From Alteromonas sp. 1_MG-2023 (lineage in GTDB: Bacteria > Pseudomonadota > Gammaproteobacteria > Enterobacterales > Alteromonadaceae), in NCBI RefSeq assembly GCF_030547075.1, contig NZ_JAUOQH010000011.1, positions 104,527-168,526 of the forward strand: DNA of 64,000 bases. Reading direction: 5' to 3'. Positions within the stretch are counted from its first letter, which is position 1. Every line of letters starts with the position of its first letter. This document shows positions 56,055 to 64,000 of the stretch, piece by piece. A program made the translations under genes and the position numbers. The notes beneath the pieces were generated by a model that saw only the letters and a program-made list of their open reading frames with translations, was not told the origin of the DNA and did not search any database.

Positions 56055-57155
56055 TTAGTCGCACCTTATAGTACACATGCTAAACAAAAACTGCTTTAGC
56101 TCTTGATATACAGAATGAGACTCTGGGGTGTCATAAGCAACAACATAATCGGCATGGGATAACCCTTCGAAAACCTCTAGTTGTGTTCGTACCTGTGCAT
56201 CACGTAACTTACGATTCACTCGCACCGTATCACTTAGAAACATATCACGCGTGCCTGATAGTAAAAACGTAGGCGGGAAACCAGCAAAGTTACCATTAAG
56301 AGGGGAGATAGACGGGTGGGTTAAGCATTCTTGGCCTGCATACAAGCTGGCAGAAGCGGCTAAAAAGCCTTCGTATGTCACCAATATACGATCAATACTT
56401 TCATTGGTAAAAAGGGTATCGCCGGTTTTCGTCAAATCAGCCCAAGGGGTGCCCGCGTACACCGCCAACGGCAGCGGTTGTTGTGTTTTAATAAGTGTTT
56501 GCACGGCAGAAAGCACTAAGCCTGCTCCTGCTGATGTACCACCTATAAAAAGGTTGTGTGCGCCATGTTCTGCAGCCAAGCTGCTATACACCGACACCAC
56601 ATCATTAAGGGCTGCTGGAAACGGAGCATGCGGTGGCATTCTATAATCGATACTAATCACCGTAATACCAACTCTATGGGCGATTAATAAGCTTTCTTCT
56701 ATGCTGGGAAGCCCAGCAAAAAACACGTAACCGCCTCCGTGTACATCAATAAACACCTTGTTTTTAAATTCAGGTGCAATTGTATTAGGCGTAAGTCGCC
56801 TGACCGTTACGCCATTAATTTTTTCCAAAGACACATCAACATCAAACTGCTTGCGCATTTGTTTGATTTTCTTTTTCTGTGCTCCGTTTCTTATTTGAAT
56901 CATTTCACGCCACTGCTCTACAGATTGAGGCGTATTGTTAATGACTTCATCAACTGACGGTATGGGGTATCGAGAGATAGCACTTTTAAGTTCATCGCTT
57001 ACAGTGCTTGGTAGCGCTAACGCTTTGGCTGGAACTTCCCGATGTGGAACATCAGAAATGTCGGGTGGAGTATGGTCGCGCTCGAAAGCATCAGGCTTAG
57101 AAAGCTTGGGCCTCGAAAGTTTGGGCGAAGAAGGCGAACATGTCATCGTTACCAC
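56055..57155 (-). CDS. Alpha/beta hydrolase, HSL (acetylesterase/lipase) family
   Basis: 366 residues. HSL-family oxyanion motif VHGGGYVF, nucleophile GTSAGAG (Ser), acid in TRDMFLSD, and His in GLSHADY form a complete catalytic set. The N-terminal 25 residues are repetitive (PKLSRPKLSKP), coded by a short DNA repeat around 57090-57125. No signal peptide is seen. Acts on short-chain esters by family; actual substrate unknown. Confidence 0.88.
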   Translation of the reverse strand: MVTMTCSPSSPKLSRPKLSKPDAFERDHTPPDISDVPHREVPAKALALPSTVSDELKSAISRYPIPSVDEVINNTPQSVEQWREMIQIRNGAQKKKIKQMRKQFDVDVSLEKINGVTVRRLTPNTIAPEFKNKVFIDVHGGGYVFFAGLPSIEESLLIAHRVGITVISIDYRMPPHAPFPAALNDVVSVYSSLAAEHGAHNLFIGGTSAGAGLVLSAVQTLIKTQQPLPLAVYAGTPWADLTKTGDTLFTNESIDRILVTYEGFLAASASLYAGQECLTHPSISPLNGNFAGFPPTFLLSGTRDMFLSDTVRVNRKLRDAQVRTQLEVFEGLSHADYVVAYDTPESHSVYQELKQFLFSMCTIRCD

Positions 57156-57389
57156 CGAAAATAGAAACCAAAAATAGAAAAGAAGAGAAAATGGAGATCC
57201 ATCTGCTACATAGACTCTCCCGTATCCTTTTATTTTTCAATAGTAACTATCGTATGGCTTACCTCTTTTTCATATCAGAGCTTTGATCCCAGCCTCGCTG
57301 AAAAGCACACTTCTCTCAACGCTACTGAAAAATTGCTGCTTACAACACTGATGGCTAGCTCTAATGACTAGCACGGTATTAAAAAACGA

Positions 57390-58619
57390 TTAGGGGCGAT
57401 TACGACCAAACTGATCATGACTCGAAACCCATTCATCGGCCACCACTGCCGCGCCTAAAGATAGCTCGCCGCACAACACGGTTGCGGCAATAATTTCGGC
57501 CAACTTATTCACGCAACCTTTGCCATAGCACCCTAGCGTTTCTAGGCATTCTCGCTGAGTAGCCAACCCAGTACCACCGCCATACGACGCCACTACAAGT
57601 GAAGGGATAGTAATAGAGAAATAGTAATCGCCATTTGGGGTGATTTCGCTGTAGGTATACCCTGCTGATGATTCGGCTACATTCGCAACATCTTGACCGC
57701 AAGCAATAAACAACGCGGTTATACCATTCGCAAAGTGGGCTCCATTGCTCACACTACCTGCAACAAAAGCCCCCATGTTAGACAGTTGGCGTTGCTTGAA
57801 TAATGCTTCCGGCGAGCAATGCATTAAGGACTTCAATAAATCTGCAGGAATAGTAGCTTCGGCCACCACCCGCTTACCTCGGGTATGTAGCGAATTCACA
57901 AACGAGTGTTTTTTGTCGGTATCTAGATTACCCGATAGGGCAAAGTGTTCAAGCCCAGCTATGTGCTGCGACTGCATCCATTGGCAAGCATGTCGGGTGG
58001 CCTTGCTAACCATGTTCTGCCCTGCCGCATCGCCGCAGGTAAAGTTAAAGCGCAACCAACGCATTTTAGATACGGCATACTGCTCGATATCACGCAGCTT
58101 GCCTACCGAAGTCGTTTCTTCTGCTTTGGCTTTAATTAATTCAAAATTGTCAGTGACCCATTTTCCGAATGCCAGTGCCGCGCGAGCATCTTCAAACACA
58201 AATACCGGGGCCCGCTGCATGGCATCATCAATAACCGTAGTTTTAACCCCACCCGACTCTGCGGTTAAGCGCATGCCGCGGTTGTAGCTGGCAACTAATG
58301 TACCTTCCGTCGTTGCCATAGGGACATAGAATTCGCCTTGTGCGGCTACACCGTCTATAACAAGCGGCCCAGCCAACCCGATAGGCACTTGGGCAACACC
58401 GGTGAAGTGTTCAATGTTACCTGGCAAGGTATCGGGCTCAATTGAAAACGTACCTACATGACTCATTTTAGCGCCAGTTTTGTCCTTCACAAATTGACGC
58501 CGAGTTTCCGCCATTTCTGCGCTGTAGTCGTTGGGAGAGCTATCTCTTGGACTTTTGCCGTTAGAGGAGCTGTCTCTTAAGTTTTTGTTATTGGAGCTGC
58601 CGCGTGGGATCTTAGCCAT
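57390..58619 (-). CDS. Hydroxymethylglutaryl-CoA reductase, class I type
   Basis: Reduces HMG-CoA to mevalonate (or the reverse). 409 residues: catalytic Glu in MATTEGTLVASYNRG, GDAAGQNMVSKAT, Lys in NLDTDKKHS, the Asp of GQDVANVAESS, and the terminal His in SSHDQFGRNRP. The SHxxxxRN-like C-terminus and overall match are to class I (eukaryote/archaea/Vibrio-like) enzymes, rather than the class II catabolic type. Residues 3-31 are a three-unit repeat (KxxRDSS). Other mevalonate genes are not in the window. The gene is absent from most gammaproteobacteria, so transfer is likely. Confidence 0.92.
   Translation of the reverse strand: MAKIPRGSSNNKNLRDSSSNGKSPRDSSPNDYSAEMAETRRQFVKDKTGAKMSHVGTFSIEPDTLPGNIEHFTGVAQVPIGLAGPLVIDGVAAQGEFYVPMATTEGTLVASYNRGMRLTAESGGVKTTVIDDAMQRAPVFVFEDARAALAFGKWVTDNFELIKAKAEETTSVGKLRDIEQYAVSKMRWLRFNFTCGDAAGQNMVSKATRHACQWMQSQHIAGLEHFALSGNLDTDKKHSFVNSLHTRGKRVVAEATIPADLLKSLMHCSPEALFKQRQLSNMGAFVAGSVSNGAHFANGITALFIACGQDVANVAESSAGYTYSEITPNGDYYFSITIPSLVVASYGGGTGLATQRECLETLGCYGKGCVNKLAEIIAATVLCGELSLGAAVVADEWVSSHDQFGRNRP
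58527..58613 (-). repeat. 30-nt-type in-frame repeat at the HMG-CoA reductase N-terminus
   Basis: Three diverged units encode KIPRGSSNN, KNLRDSSSNG and KSPRDSSPND (residues 3-31). They precede the conserved enzyme and have no counterpart in the class I family, so they are an added disordered tail. Confidence 0.75.
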
Positions 58620-58884
58620 AACACTTACTTGTTAAATTAATGTTAACTTATTATGTTATGCCTAATGCTCCCACACAAATCAACCCTATGTATTACTAGT
58701 CATAGTTAATCGCAATAGTTTGTGGCATTAGCTCTTAGTGCAAGTTTTTAACCATAGTCTGTAACACATAGGCACGGGGTTTGATATGAGTGTTGTTAAT
58801 AGGTCACTTTAGTTGAGGGCACTTATGAATAGGCAGTCGTATAAATAGCGGTGAAGAGTAAAAGGTGTAAATAGCATTCAGCGT

Positions 58885-60438
58885 TTAATAGAGATCTCTA
58901 TGGTACCGACGTTTTTCGATAAGCGTGGCGTACTGCTCTTCACCCAGCACATCTCGTAGGGCAGCATCGACGCCTTTACCCATTCCATCAAAATTACCGC
59001 ATACATAAATTTGCCCATCACGGCCAGTGTATGGACTAGCATCGCTGCTAATGCTTTTACTGGAGTTAGGGGCTTTACCAGAGTTAGAGGCTTTACCGGA
59101 CTTAGGGGCTTTACCAGAGTTAGAGGCTTTACCGGACTTAGGGGCTTTACCAGAACTAGAACCTAGGAACGCTTTTAACGCCTCGGCCTGTTCTACTATT
59201 AAATGCTGAACATATTTTCTAGACGCAGTAGCAGAATCTAAAGAAGACTTCGAAAAAATGGTAGAGATTTTATGGATGCACGGCGCATTATGAAAGGGTG
59301 ATAGCGCCTTACTTAATACGTTATCGAGTTCTGGGTCTCGTTCACCATAAAATAGCCATACTGGTCCACTTTCTTTTAGCATGGCTCGTTTAGCAAGTTG
59401 AGCCCTAACGCCGGCGATCCCGCTTCCCGCTGCTATAAGCACTAAGGGACATTGGGTATCGGTAATGACCGCATTAGAATTTTTGCGTATTTGTGCATAG
59501 ACAGCTTGTTTCTGAAGTAGCTTGTGCGTTAAAAATCCCGAGCCATAGCCAAGCTCTCCTTTCGCTTTTCGTATCTCTCTCACTACCAATTTTAAATCAC
59601 CTTCTTGGGGTGCTGACGCTATGGTATAGGAGCGCCCAACTAGTTCTTTAGAGGGCTCGCTAGAGAGCTCTTTCGAAGAAAGCTTCCCATGCGCTAAGTC
59701 AGGGTAAATATCAATGATATCTCCCGCTTCCCAAGTTATTGGTACTGTGCCAGTCTCACGGACTAATGGCGGCTGCTTCAAAGTGATAGCATACAAGCCA
59801 CGGGTATCATCTTGATTGAGCTGTTTGCGGTGTTCTAATACCCAAGGTTGAATTTGTTCAGTTGAATCATTCGCTAGTGAATCAAGATGTACTAAATGTT
59901 CACCTTTTCCACTGTCTAATGTGGTAAGTGATGCTAACGGCGTACCGCCAAGTAAGCTTACGTTCTCATAGAGAGAGACAGCAAAACGGCAAAATTGTTT
60001 GTATTCCCGACTTCCCAAACCAATAACTTCAAATGACAAGTTTGATAAAGGCGTGGCACCACTCTTTTTTGCTCGCTGTAAAGCGTGATAGAAGCGAGTG
60101 CCTGCATCTGGCGGCTCACCCTCGCCATAAGTGCTAACGACAAAGAGCGCCTTTGATACATTGCCGAGCATTGCAAGATTTAGAGAAGCCATGGAAACCA
60201 AGGTGATGGCTTCACTTTTAGCTAATGCTGCCGCTTTAGCCCGCGCAATCTTTTCGGCTGTGCCGGTTTGGCTAGCATAAACAATCAAAGTTTGGTTTTT
60301 AGTATGGGTGCTATTTGCGGATGTAAGGGAATCTGAGGCGGAACGCTTTTTTTTATTCCTATAAAAAATCACCGCTACCCACAACACATAAAGCGTGATG
60401 CTAGATAGCGCAATGAGTAAACGGTGAGTTTCAGTCAT
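58885..60438 (-). CDS. Membrane-anchored diflavin reductase (flavodoxin plus FNR-like), repeat-containing
   Basis: 517 residues. One N-terminal helix (about 7-26) anchors the protein; then a flavodoxin domain (YASQTGTAEKIA; STYGEGEPPDAGT; GLGSREYKQFCRF), an FAD domain (GRSYTIASAPQEGDLKLVVR) and an NADPH domain (LIAAGSGIAGVRAQ; FYGERDPE; YVCGNFDGMGKGVD). It resembles sulfite-reductase flavoprotein subunits and iron-reduction reductases found with PepSY proteins. Inside the NADPH domain, just before YVCGN, five 6-residue repeats (SGKAPK/SGKASN) are inserted (59062-59151). It is the last gene of a PepSY-DUF2271-DUF4198-reductase operon. Confidence 0.88.
   Translation of the reverse strand: MTETHRLLIALSSITLYVLWVAVIFYRNKKKRSASDSLTSANSTHTKNQTLIVYASQTGTAEKIARAKAAALAKSEAITLVSMASLNLAMLGNVSKALFVVSTYGEGEPPDAGTRFYHALQRAKKSGATPLSNLSFEVIGLGSREYKQFCRFAVSLYENVSLLGGTPLASLTTLDSGKGEHLVHLDSLANDSTEQIQPWVLEHRKQLNQDDTRGLYAITLKQPPLVRETGTVPITWEAGDIIDIYPDLAHGKLSSKELSSEPSKELVGRSYTIASAPQEGDLKLVVREIRKAKGELGYGSGFLTHKLLQKQAVYAQIRKNSNAVITDTQCPLVLIAAGSGIAGVRAQLAKRAMLKESGPVWLFYGERDPELDNVLSKALSPFHNAPCIHKISTIFSKSSLDSATASRKYVQHLIVEQAEALKAFLGSSSGKAPKSGKASNSGKAPKSGKASNSGKAPNSSKSISSDASPYTGRDGQIYVCGNFDGMGKGVDAALRDVLGEEQYATLIEKRRYHRDLY
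59062..59151 (-). repeat. 18/36-nt in-frame tandem repeat inside the diflavin reductase gene
   Basis: Five 18-nt units on the plus strand (59062, 59080, 59098, 59116, 59134). The 36-nt blocks 59080-59115 and 59116-59151 are identical, implying recent duplication. It codes a Ser/Gly/Lys/Ala-rich loop in the NADPH-binding domain. Confidence 0.9.
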
Positions 60439-60477
60439 GGTACTTTAAACGTATCTCAGTAAATGCTTAACTTGAGC

Positions 60478-61311
60478 TTATAGCGGTAGCACTTCGAAGG
60501 TACCTGAGTAACTTCCGGTTCTTTCCGTTGCAGGCTTTTCAGCTTTATCATCTTTATAGCTAATTTCGACAAAATACATGCCCGCTTGTGGCCAAGTAAC
60601 TTCGATCTGACCTTCGTCATTAGAGGTTACCGAAATCGTCTCTTGGTCGTTTCTATAACGCATACCACCACGAACAACTTCAACCTCTGCACCCACTGCC
60701 GGCTCACCGTCAATTAGCAAAGTAAAAGTAGCCGCTTCAGTAGCGAACAAATCATTCGGATGAGTAACCGGAATAAGCTCTAAGCCTTCGTTCGTTGGTG
60801 CAAATACCTTTTCTGAAGGCTCACCTAGGGTTACAAAGGTTTCAACGCGACGTGAACCTTGAGTAACACGTAAATCAGTTGCCTCTTTCGGTACCGCTGT
60901 AGCAAACTCTTCTGCTACATAAGACTTACCGCGGCCAGGCCACATTTTACGGTTACCCTCTTCATCTTTCCAAAAAGCGCGTATACCAGAACTGAAAGAC
61001 GTGATCTTGAAAGTTCCTTCCTCTTCCAGTTTCACATCGAAAGTAGTGCGGTACTTCCCGCGAGTACTATTTTCAGTCTCAATCGTTTTACCGCTAGGTG
61101 AAGTCACAACAAGATCGTTAGTACCCATTGCTACATGGTCTGGGTGAAAGATAGTGTTTGAGACAGCTGCGTCAAACGTTACGTAAGAATCCTCACCTGA
61201 TAGCACTGTCGAACTTGGCAGTAACCATGCGCGGTGAGCGCTGGCAGAAAACGAAACGGCTAAAGTTGCCGCGATTGCAACGATTGATGTAGTAACCGAT
61301 AATTTTTTCAT
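60478..61311 (-). CDS. DUF4198 periplasmic protein
   Basis: 278 residues from ATG 61311, which has AGAGGA upstream and begins a clear signal peptide (MKKLSVTTSIVAIAATLAVS...SASA, cut before HRAWL). The longer frame to 61362 would overlap the previous gene. The body matches DUF4198 (AHRAWLLPSSTVL; Ig-like beta strands near the C-terminus). The family is often found with metal or iron genes. It lies between DUF2271 and the reductase in one operon; a role in metal handling is inferred. Confidence 0.88.
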   Translation of the reverse strand: MKKLSVTTSIVAIAATLAVSFSASAHRAWLLPSSTVLSGEDSYVTFDAAVSNTIFHPDHVAMGTNDLVVTSPSGKTIETENSTRGKYRTTFDVKLEEEGTFKITSFSSGIRAFWKDEEGNRKMWPGRGKSYVAEEFATAVPKEATDLRVTQGSRRVETFVTLGEPSEKVFAPTNEGLELIPVTHPNDLFATEAATFTLLIDGEPAVGAEVEVVRGGMRYRNDQETISVTSNDEGQIEVTWPQAGMYFVEISYKDDKAEKPATERTGSYSGTFEVLPL

Positions 61312-61330
61312 AATGTCCTCTGAGAGTTTA

Positions 61331-61861
61331 TTAGTCTTCCAGACGCAATGAAACGCGCCCAATTTCTGATTTACCTTCCAAAGTAACTGGAAGTGATTCT
61401 GCTGCTAAAGGGAGACTAAATGGAATTGATAACACTTCTCTGCCCCCTACTTCACGAGACGCTTCTACGCGAAGGGTATAATCGCCATCACTTAACTTCG
61501 CTATGGCACTATTAATTTGAGTATCGATGAGGTGCTCACCAGGACCTTTTGTTGCGCTGGTTAAACCGTCGTAAGGTAAATCTAAACTTCTACCACCACG
61601 ACGCCACCACTGCCTAAGATCTTTAAGCCATTCTTTACCTTCGTGTTCACGCATATCAACGTCATACCACACCGCGACCTGAGTCGATTTACGCTTGCTG
61701 TTTTCTATCCACACAGCCACATACGGTTTGTGATACTCAGCCACATCTAGCTGAGGTAAGGCTATATCAAGCGTTACTGACTGCGCAGCCGCAGAGACTG
61801 ATGAGGCTAACATTAGCCCTAGCGCACCAGACGCTATCGCAAGACTATTTCGCACTTTCAT
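61331..61861 (-). CDS. DUF2271 periplasmic protein
   Basis: 176 residues from ATG 61861 with AAGGAG 7 nt upstream; the frame's earlier ATG at 61885 would place that site inside the gene. The signal peptide MKVRNSLAIASGALGLMLAS is cut near ASA-QS. Conserved KPYVAVWIENSK, TQVAVWYD and WLKDLRQWWRRGG are typical of DUF2271. No function is established; in marine bacteria it lies next to PepSY and flavodoxin-reductase genes, as here. Confidence 0.88.
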   Translation of the reverse strand: MKVRNSLAIASGALGLMLASSVSAAAQSVTLDIALPQLDVAEYHKPYVAVWIENSKRKSTQVAVWYDVDMREHEGKEWLKDLRQWWRRGGRSLDLPYDGLTSATKGPGEHLIDTQINSAIAKLSDGDYTLRVEASREVGGREVLSIPFSLPLAAESLPVTLEGKSEIGRVSLRLED

Positions 61862-61897
61862 TGTTTCACTCCTTTTCAAGTTCACGTCCCCAAACCG

Positions 61898-62497
61898 CTA
61901 ATGCACAAATAACAGCAAAATGACAAATGGGATTAATACGCCCAGAACAGTTACAGGCCAGGTTGATGCTCTACTTGGTGCATGACGCATAAGTAACTGC
62001 AAACCTGTGACACTAAAAATAATGCAGGCAACAGCAAAAACATCTATAAACCAAGGCCACACTGCTCCGGTATTTCTACCTTTGTGGAGATCGTTGAAAT
62101 ACGAAATCCATCCTCTATCCACGCTTTCATAGGTAACCATTTCAAGTTCGCTGTCTACAGCGACCCAACTATCAGTACCCGGTCCAGGCCACGCGGCATA
62201 AAATTCAATACCGTCCCATTCCCCCACCACTGAAGCCGGGATAGCAACATCATATTTATCAGATACGAAATCCACTAATACATCTGGAATAACAGCATCA
62301 CCCTCAGGCAAAGCCAGGAAGTCATCTATTACAAACGCAGGCAACGTAGCATCTATTTCAGTTACCTTCTTATTGGCAGGAATATCTGCAGCGTGGTTAA
62401 GTGTTATACCCGTTAAGGAAAACAGTAATATGCCAACAAGACACCACGCCCCACTTATCCAATGCCATTGCCTAATACTGCCTAATGAGAAGCGCAT
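61898..62497 (-). CDS. PepSY-family membrane protein
   Basis: 199 residues: helix 1 (about 15-35, WISGAWCLVGILLFSLTGITL), a periplasmic PepSY-type region, helix 2 (about 146-168, WPWFIDVFAVACIIFSVTGLQLLM split by charged ends), and helix 3 at the C-terminus. The RQWHWISGAW and ISYFNDLHKGRNTG motifs are those of PepSY-associated TM proteins, thought to work with a diflavin reductase in ferric-siderophore or metal reduction. First gene of the four-gene operon, 86 bp downstream of a Fur-like box. Confidence 0.87.
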   Translation of the reverse strand: MRFSLGSIRQWHWISGAWCLVGILLFSLTGITLNHAADIPANKKVTEIDATLPAFVIDDFLALPEGDAVIPDVLVDFVSDKYDVAIPASVVGEWDGIEFYAAWPGPGTDSWVAVDSELEMVTYESVDRGWISYFNDLHKGRNTGAVWPWFIDVFAVACIIFSVTGLQLLMRHAPSRASTWPVTVLGVLIPFVILLLFVH

Positions 62498-62582
62498 AGA
62501 TGTTTTGCTATTCCTTATTCATGGCTATTTCTTTGTTCGAGGTGATAGATAATACAGATTTTACACAGCGACTCAATGCAAA

Positions 62583-62597
62583 TGAGATTTATTCTCA
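62583..62597 (-). promoter_or_regulatory. Fur-box-like operator upstream of the PepSY operon
   Basis: Minus strand TGAGAATAAATCTCA is a 7-1-7 inverted repeat that matches the Fur core TGATAATnATTATCA at 11 of 14 positions. It is about 86 bp before the PepSY start, a fitting place for repression by iron. No footprint can be shown from sequence. Confidence 0.55.
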
Positions 62598-62643
62598 AAT
62601 TTATTGGTGCTAAACCCTTATATTCACAAAAGAAGCGCATCAT

Positions 62644-63215
62644 AGTATAGATGCTATGGCGAAGGATTCATGTGTAGCTTCACACTAGAGATGGGTCTAC
62701 CTTGTTCCTTCTACTCTACCGATAAACAGCCTAGTTTGGTGACAGAGACGGTAGTAGAAGCCCTTGTGAAACTCTCAGCAGCATGGATGCTGTAGCGAAG
62801 GCCCCATGAATGAATCAAGCCGCGTTTCTGATGGGTGCAACTCCCTCTTACCTTGGTGGCTGCGTACGATGTTACGCTTTGGAATGAAGGGCTTTGTGCG
62901 CCTCGGAAACTCCTTACAGCATGGATGCTACAGCGAAGGCCCATGGATGGGTTTACGCGGTTCCTTCTACTCTACCAATAAACAGTCTGGTTTGGTGACA
63001 GAGGCGGTAGTGGAAGCCCGTGTGAAACCCTCAGCAGCATGGATGCTGCTGCGGAGGCTCCATGGATGGACTTACGCTGCACTACTTCATGGTACACGTC
63101 AGCGTTTATAAGAGAGGAAGTCGCCCCCATCAAAAACCTTCCACAGCATGGATGCTGTGGCAGAGGCCCCATGGATGGGTTTACGCCGGGTTTTTGATGG
63201 GGGCGACTTCCTCTC
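62644..63215. repeat. Cluster of five dispersed-type intergenic repeats
   Basis: Five copies of a unit close to CAGCATGGATGCTGTGGC-GAGGCCCCATGGATGG begin at about 62644 (degenerate), 62779, 62917, 63035 and 63143. Each has an inverted GCATGGATGC-type core. Two copies are part of a longer direct repeat of at least 100 bp (62704-62812 and 62960-63069, offset 256). It lies between the PepSY operon and tuf and lacks coding potential; the open frames here are shadows of the repeats. Similar repeats are expected elsewhere in the genome, which I cannot check. Confidence 0.85.
63112..63215. repeat. 27-bp perfect inverted repeat enclosing one repeat unit
   Basis: Bases 63112-63138 are the exact reverse complement of 63189-63215 (start GAGAGGAAGTCGCCCCC). 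The 50 bp between holds one CATGGATG unit with its own 9-bp inverted arms (CCACAGCAT/ATGCTGTGG at 63141-63160). The whole could fold into a long cruciform or RNA hairpin immediately downstream of the tuf terminator. Confidence 0.88.
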
Positions 63216-63234
63216 AAAACATAAACGCAAGACA

Positions 63235-63262
63235 CAAAAAAGGCGCTCTAATGAGCGCCTTT
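63235..63262 (-). terminator. Terminator of tuf
   Basis: On the minus strand AAAGGCGCTC pairs with GAGCGCCTTT and a U-run follows, 25 bp after the tuf stop. Confidence 0.88.
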
Positions 63263-63286
63263 CTTTAATGCTTTGGTTTGCTTAGA

Positions 63287-64000
63287 TTAAAGAATCTTAG
63301 CTACAACACCAGCACCTACGGTACGGCCACCTTCACGGATAGCGAAGCGTAAACCTTCGTCCATCGCGATTGGTGCAATAAGTTCTACTACGAACTTAAG
63401 GTTGTCACCAGGCATTACCATCTCTACGCCTTCTGGAAGCTCTACAGCACCAGTTACGTCAGTTGTACGGAAGTAGAACTGTGGACGATAGCCTTTGAAG
63501 AATGGAGTATGACGGCCACCTTCATCTTTGCTTAGTACGTATACTTCAGCTTCGAATTTAGTGTGTGGGTTGATTGAACCAGGCTTAGCTAGTACTTGAC
63601 CACGTTCAACGTCTTCACGCTTAGTACCACGTAGAAGAACACCAACGTTCTCACCAGCGCGACCTTCGTCAAGAAGTTTACGGAACATTTCAACACCAGT
63701 ACAAGTCGTCTTAGTTGTATCTTTGATACCAACGATTTCTACTTCTTCACCAACTTTAACAATACCTTGCTCTACACGACCAGTTACAACTGTACCACGG
63801 CCTGAGATTGAGAATACGTCTTCGATTGGAAGAATGAACGGCTTATCGATAGCACGCTCTGGCTCTGGGATGTATGAATCAAGAGCTTCACCAAGTTCGA
63901 TGATTTTCTTTTCCCATTCTGCGTCGCCTTCAAGGGCTTTAAGTGCAGAACCTTGGATAACTGGAAGGTCATCGCCTGGGAATTCATATTCGCTAAGAAG
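63287..64000 (-). CDS. tuf: Elongation factor Tu, C-terminal part (5' end cut by window)
   Basis: Delivers aminoacyl-tRNA to the ribosome. The frame is open to the right window edge; about the last 238 residues are visible. They include the end of the G domain ([13 protein letters not shown]), domain 2 ([17 protein letters not shown]), and domain 3 ([51 protein letters not shown], the canonical C-terminus). Whether this is tufA or tufB cannot be told here, because the upstream neighbours are outside the window. Confidence 0.97.
   Translation of the reverse strand, partial: LLSEYEFPGDDLPVIQGSALKALEGDAEWEKKIIELGEALDSYIPEPERAIDKPFILPIEDVFSISGRGTVVTGRVEQGIVKVGEEVEIVGIKDTTKTTCTGVEMFRKLLDEGRAGENVGVLLRGTKREDVERGQVLAKPGSINPHTKFEAEVYVLSKDEGGRHTPFFKGYRPQFYFRTTDVTGAVELPEGVEMVMPGDNLKFVVELIAPIAMDEGLRFAIREGGRTVGAGVVAKIL

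Noticed and set aside
62644..63215. Possible CRISPR array
   Set aside because: The units are unevenly spaced, diverged, and the intervals are themselves duplicated; there are no cas genes.
62711..63268. Several open frames of 68-101 residues on both strands
   Set aside because: They are produced by the repeated GCATGGATGC units and share peptide blocks for that reason; no ribosome-binding sites and no protein-like composition.

Overview
The window is a stretch of gammaproteobacterial chromosome, most likely from Alteromonas or a close relative (Alteromonadaceae). The evidence is the moderate GC content, housekeeping blocks in enterobacterial/Vibrio/Alteromonas order (priA-ftsN-hslVU, metJ/metF, yihY...dtd-yiiD, ftsYEX near rpoH, dksA-gluQ-pcnB-folK-panBC), a PanP-type aspartate decarboxylase, and a two-component pair of the marine 'dedicated sortase' families. 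Most genes are vertically inherited core genes; accessory material sits at the left edge, around 20.8-24.1 kb, 43-49 kb and 56-63 kb.

Left edge (1-5.9 kb): a ribosomal-peptide (RiPP) locus. It encodes, in order, an HlyD-type adaptor (cut by the window), a C39-peptidase ABC exporter, a stand-alone LuxR-type HTH protein, a 67-residue peptide with a double-glycine leader, an ATP-grasp ligase resembling graspetide (omega-ester peptide) macrocyclases, and then a CPBP intramembrane protease. The core carries two diverged units of the form (V/I)(S/T)x4E, a reduced version of the TTxxxxEE motif of plesiocin-type graspetides. I consider this the most interesting system in the window.

5.9-20.8 kb: hslU, hslV, ftsN and priA (minus), rpmE with a promoter and structured leader (plus), a hypothetical, a short malic enzyme, metJ and metF divergent over tandem met boxes, yihY, a DUF2959 lipoprotein with a small membrane protein, a proline iminopeptidase coupled to dtd, yiiD, and rpoH.

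20.8-42.6 kb: two tandem EAL-HDOD paralogues lie between rpoH and ftsXEY. They are followed by rsmD, yjaG-yhgN, a small HTH protein, pepB, sfsA, dksA, gluQ, pcnB (apparently started at a non-AUG codon), folK, panBC, panP, an EAL protein, and a yadG-yadH-methyltransferase operon.

42.6-56 kb: an intergenic region with a candidate small RNA, a PdsR/PdsS-like two-component pair, a cupredoxin-like protein with an outer-membrane barrel, a CNNM/CBS protein, an SO_0444-like metal permease, CstA, a PepSY protein and a sodium:solute symporter.

56-64 kb: an HSL-type esterase, a class I HMG-CoA reductase, an iron-type operon (PepSY, DUF2271, DUF4198, diflavin reductase) behind a Fur-box-like site, a cluster of dispersed intergenic repeats with a long inverted repeat, and the 3' part of tuf. 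A recurring oddity is short tandem repeats of 14-36 nt, both between genes and in frame inside genes.
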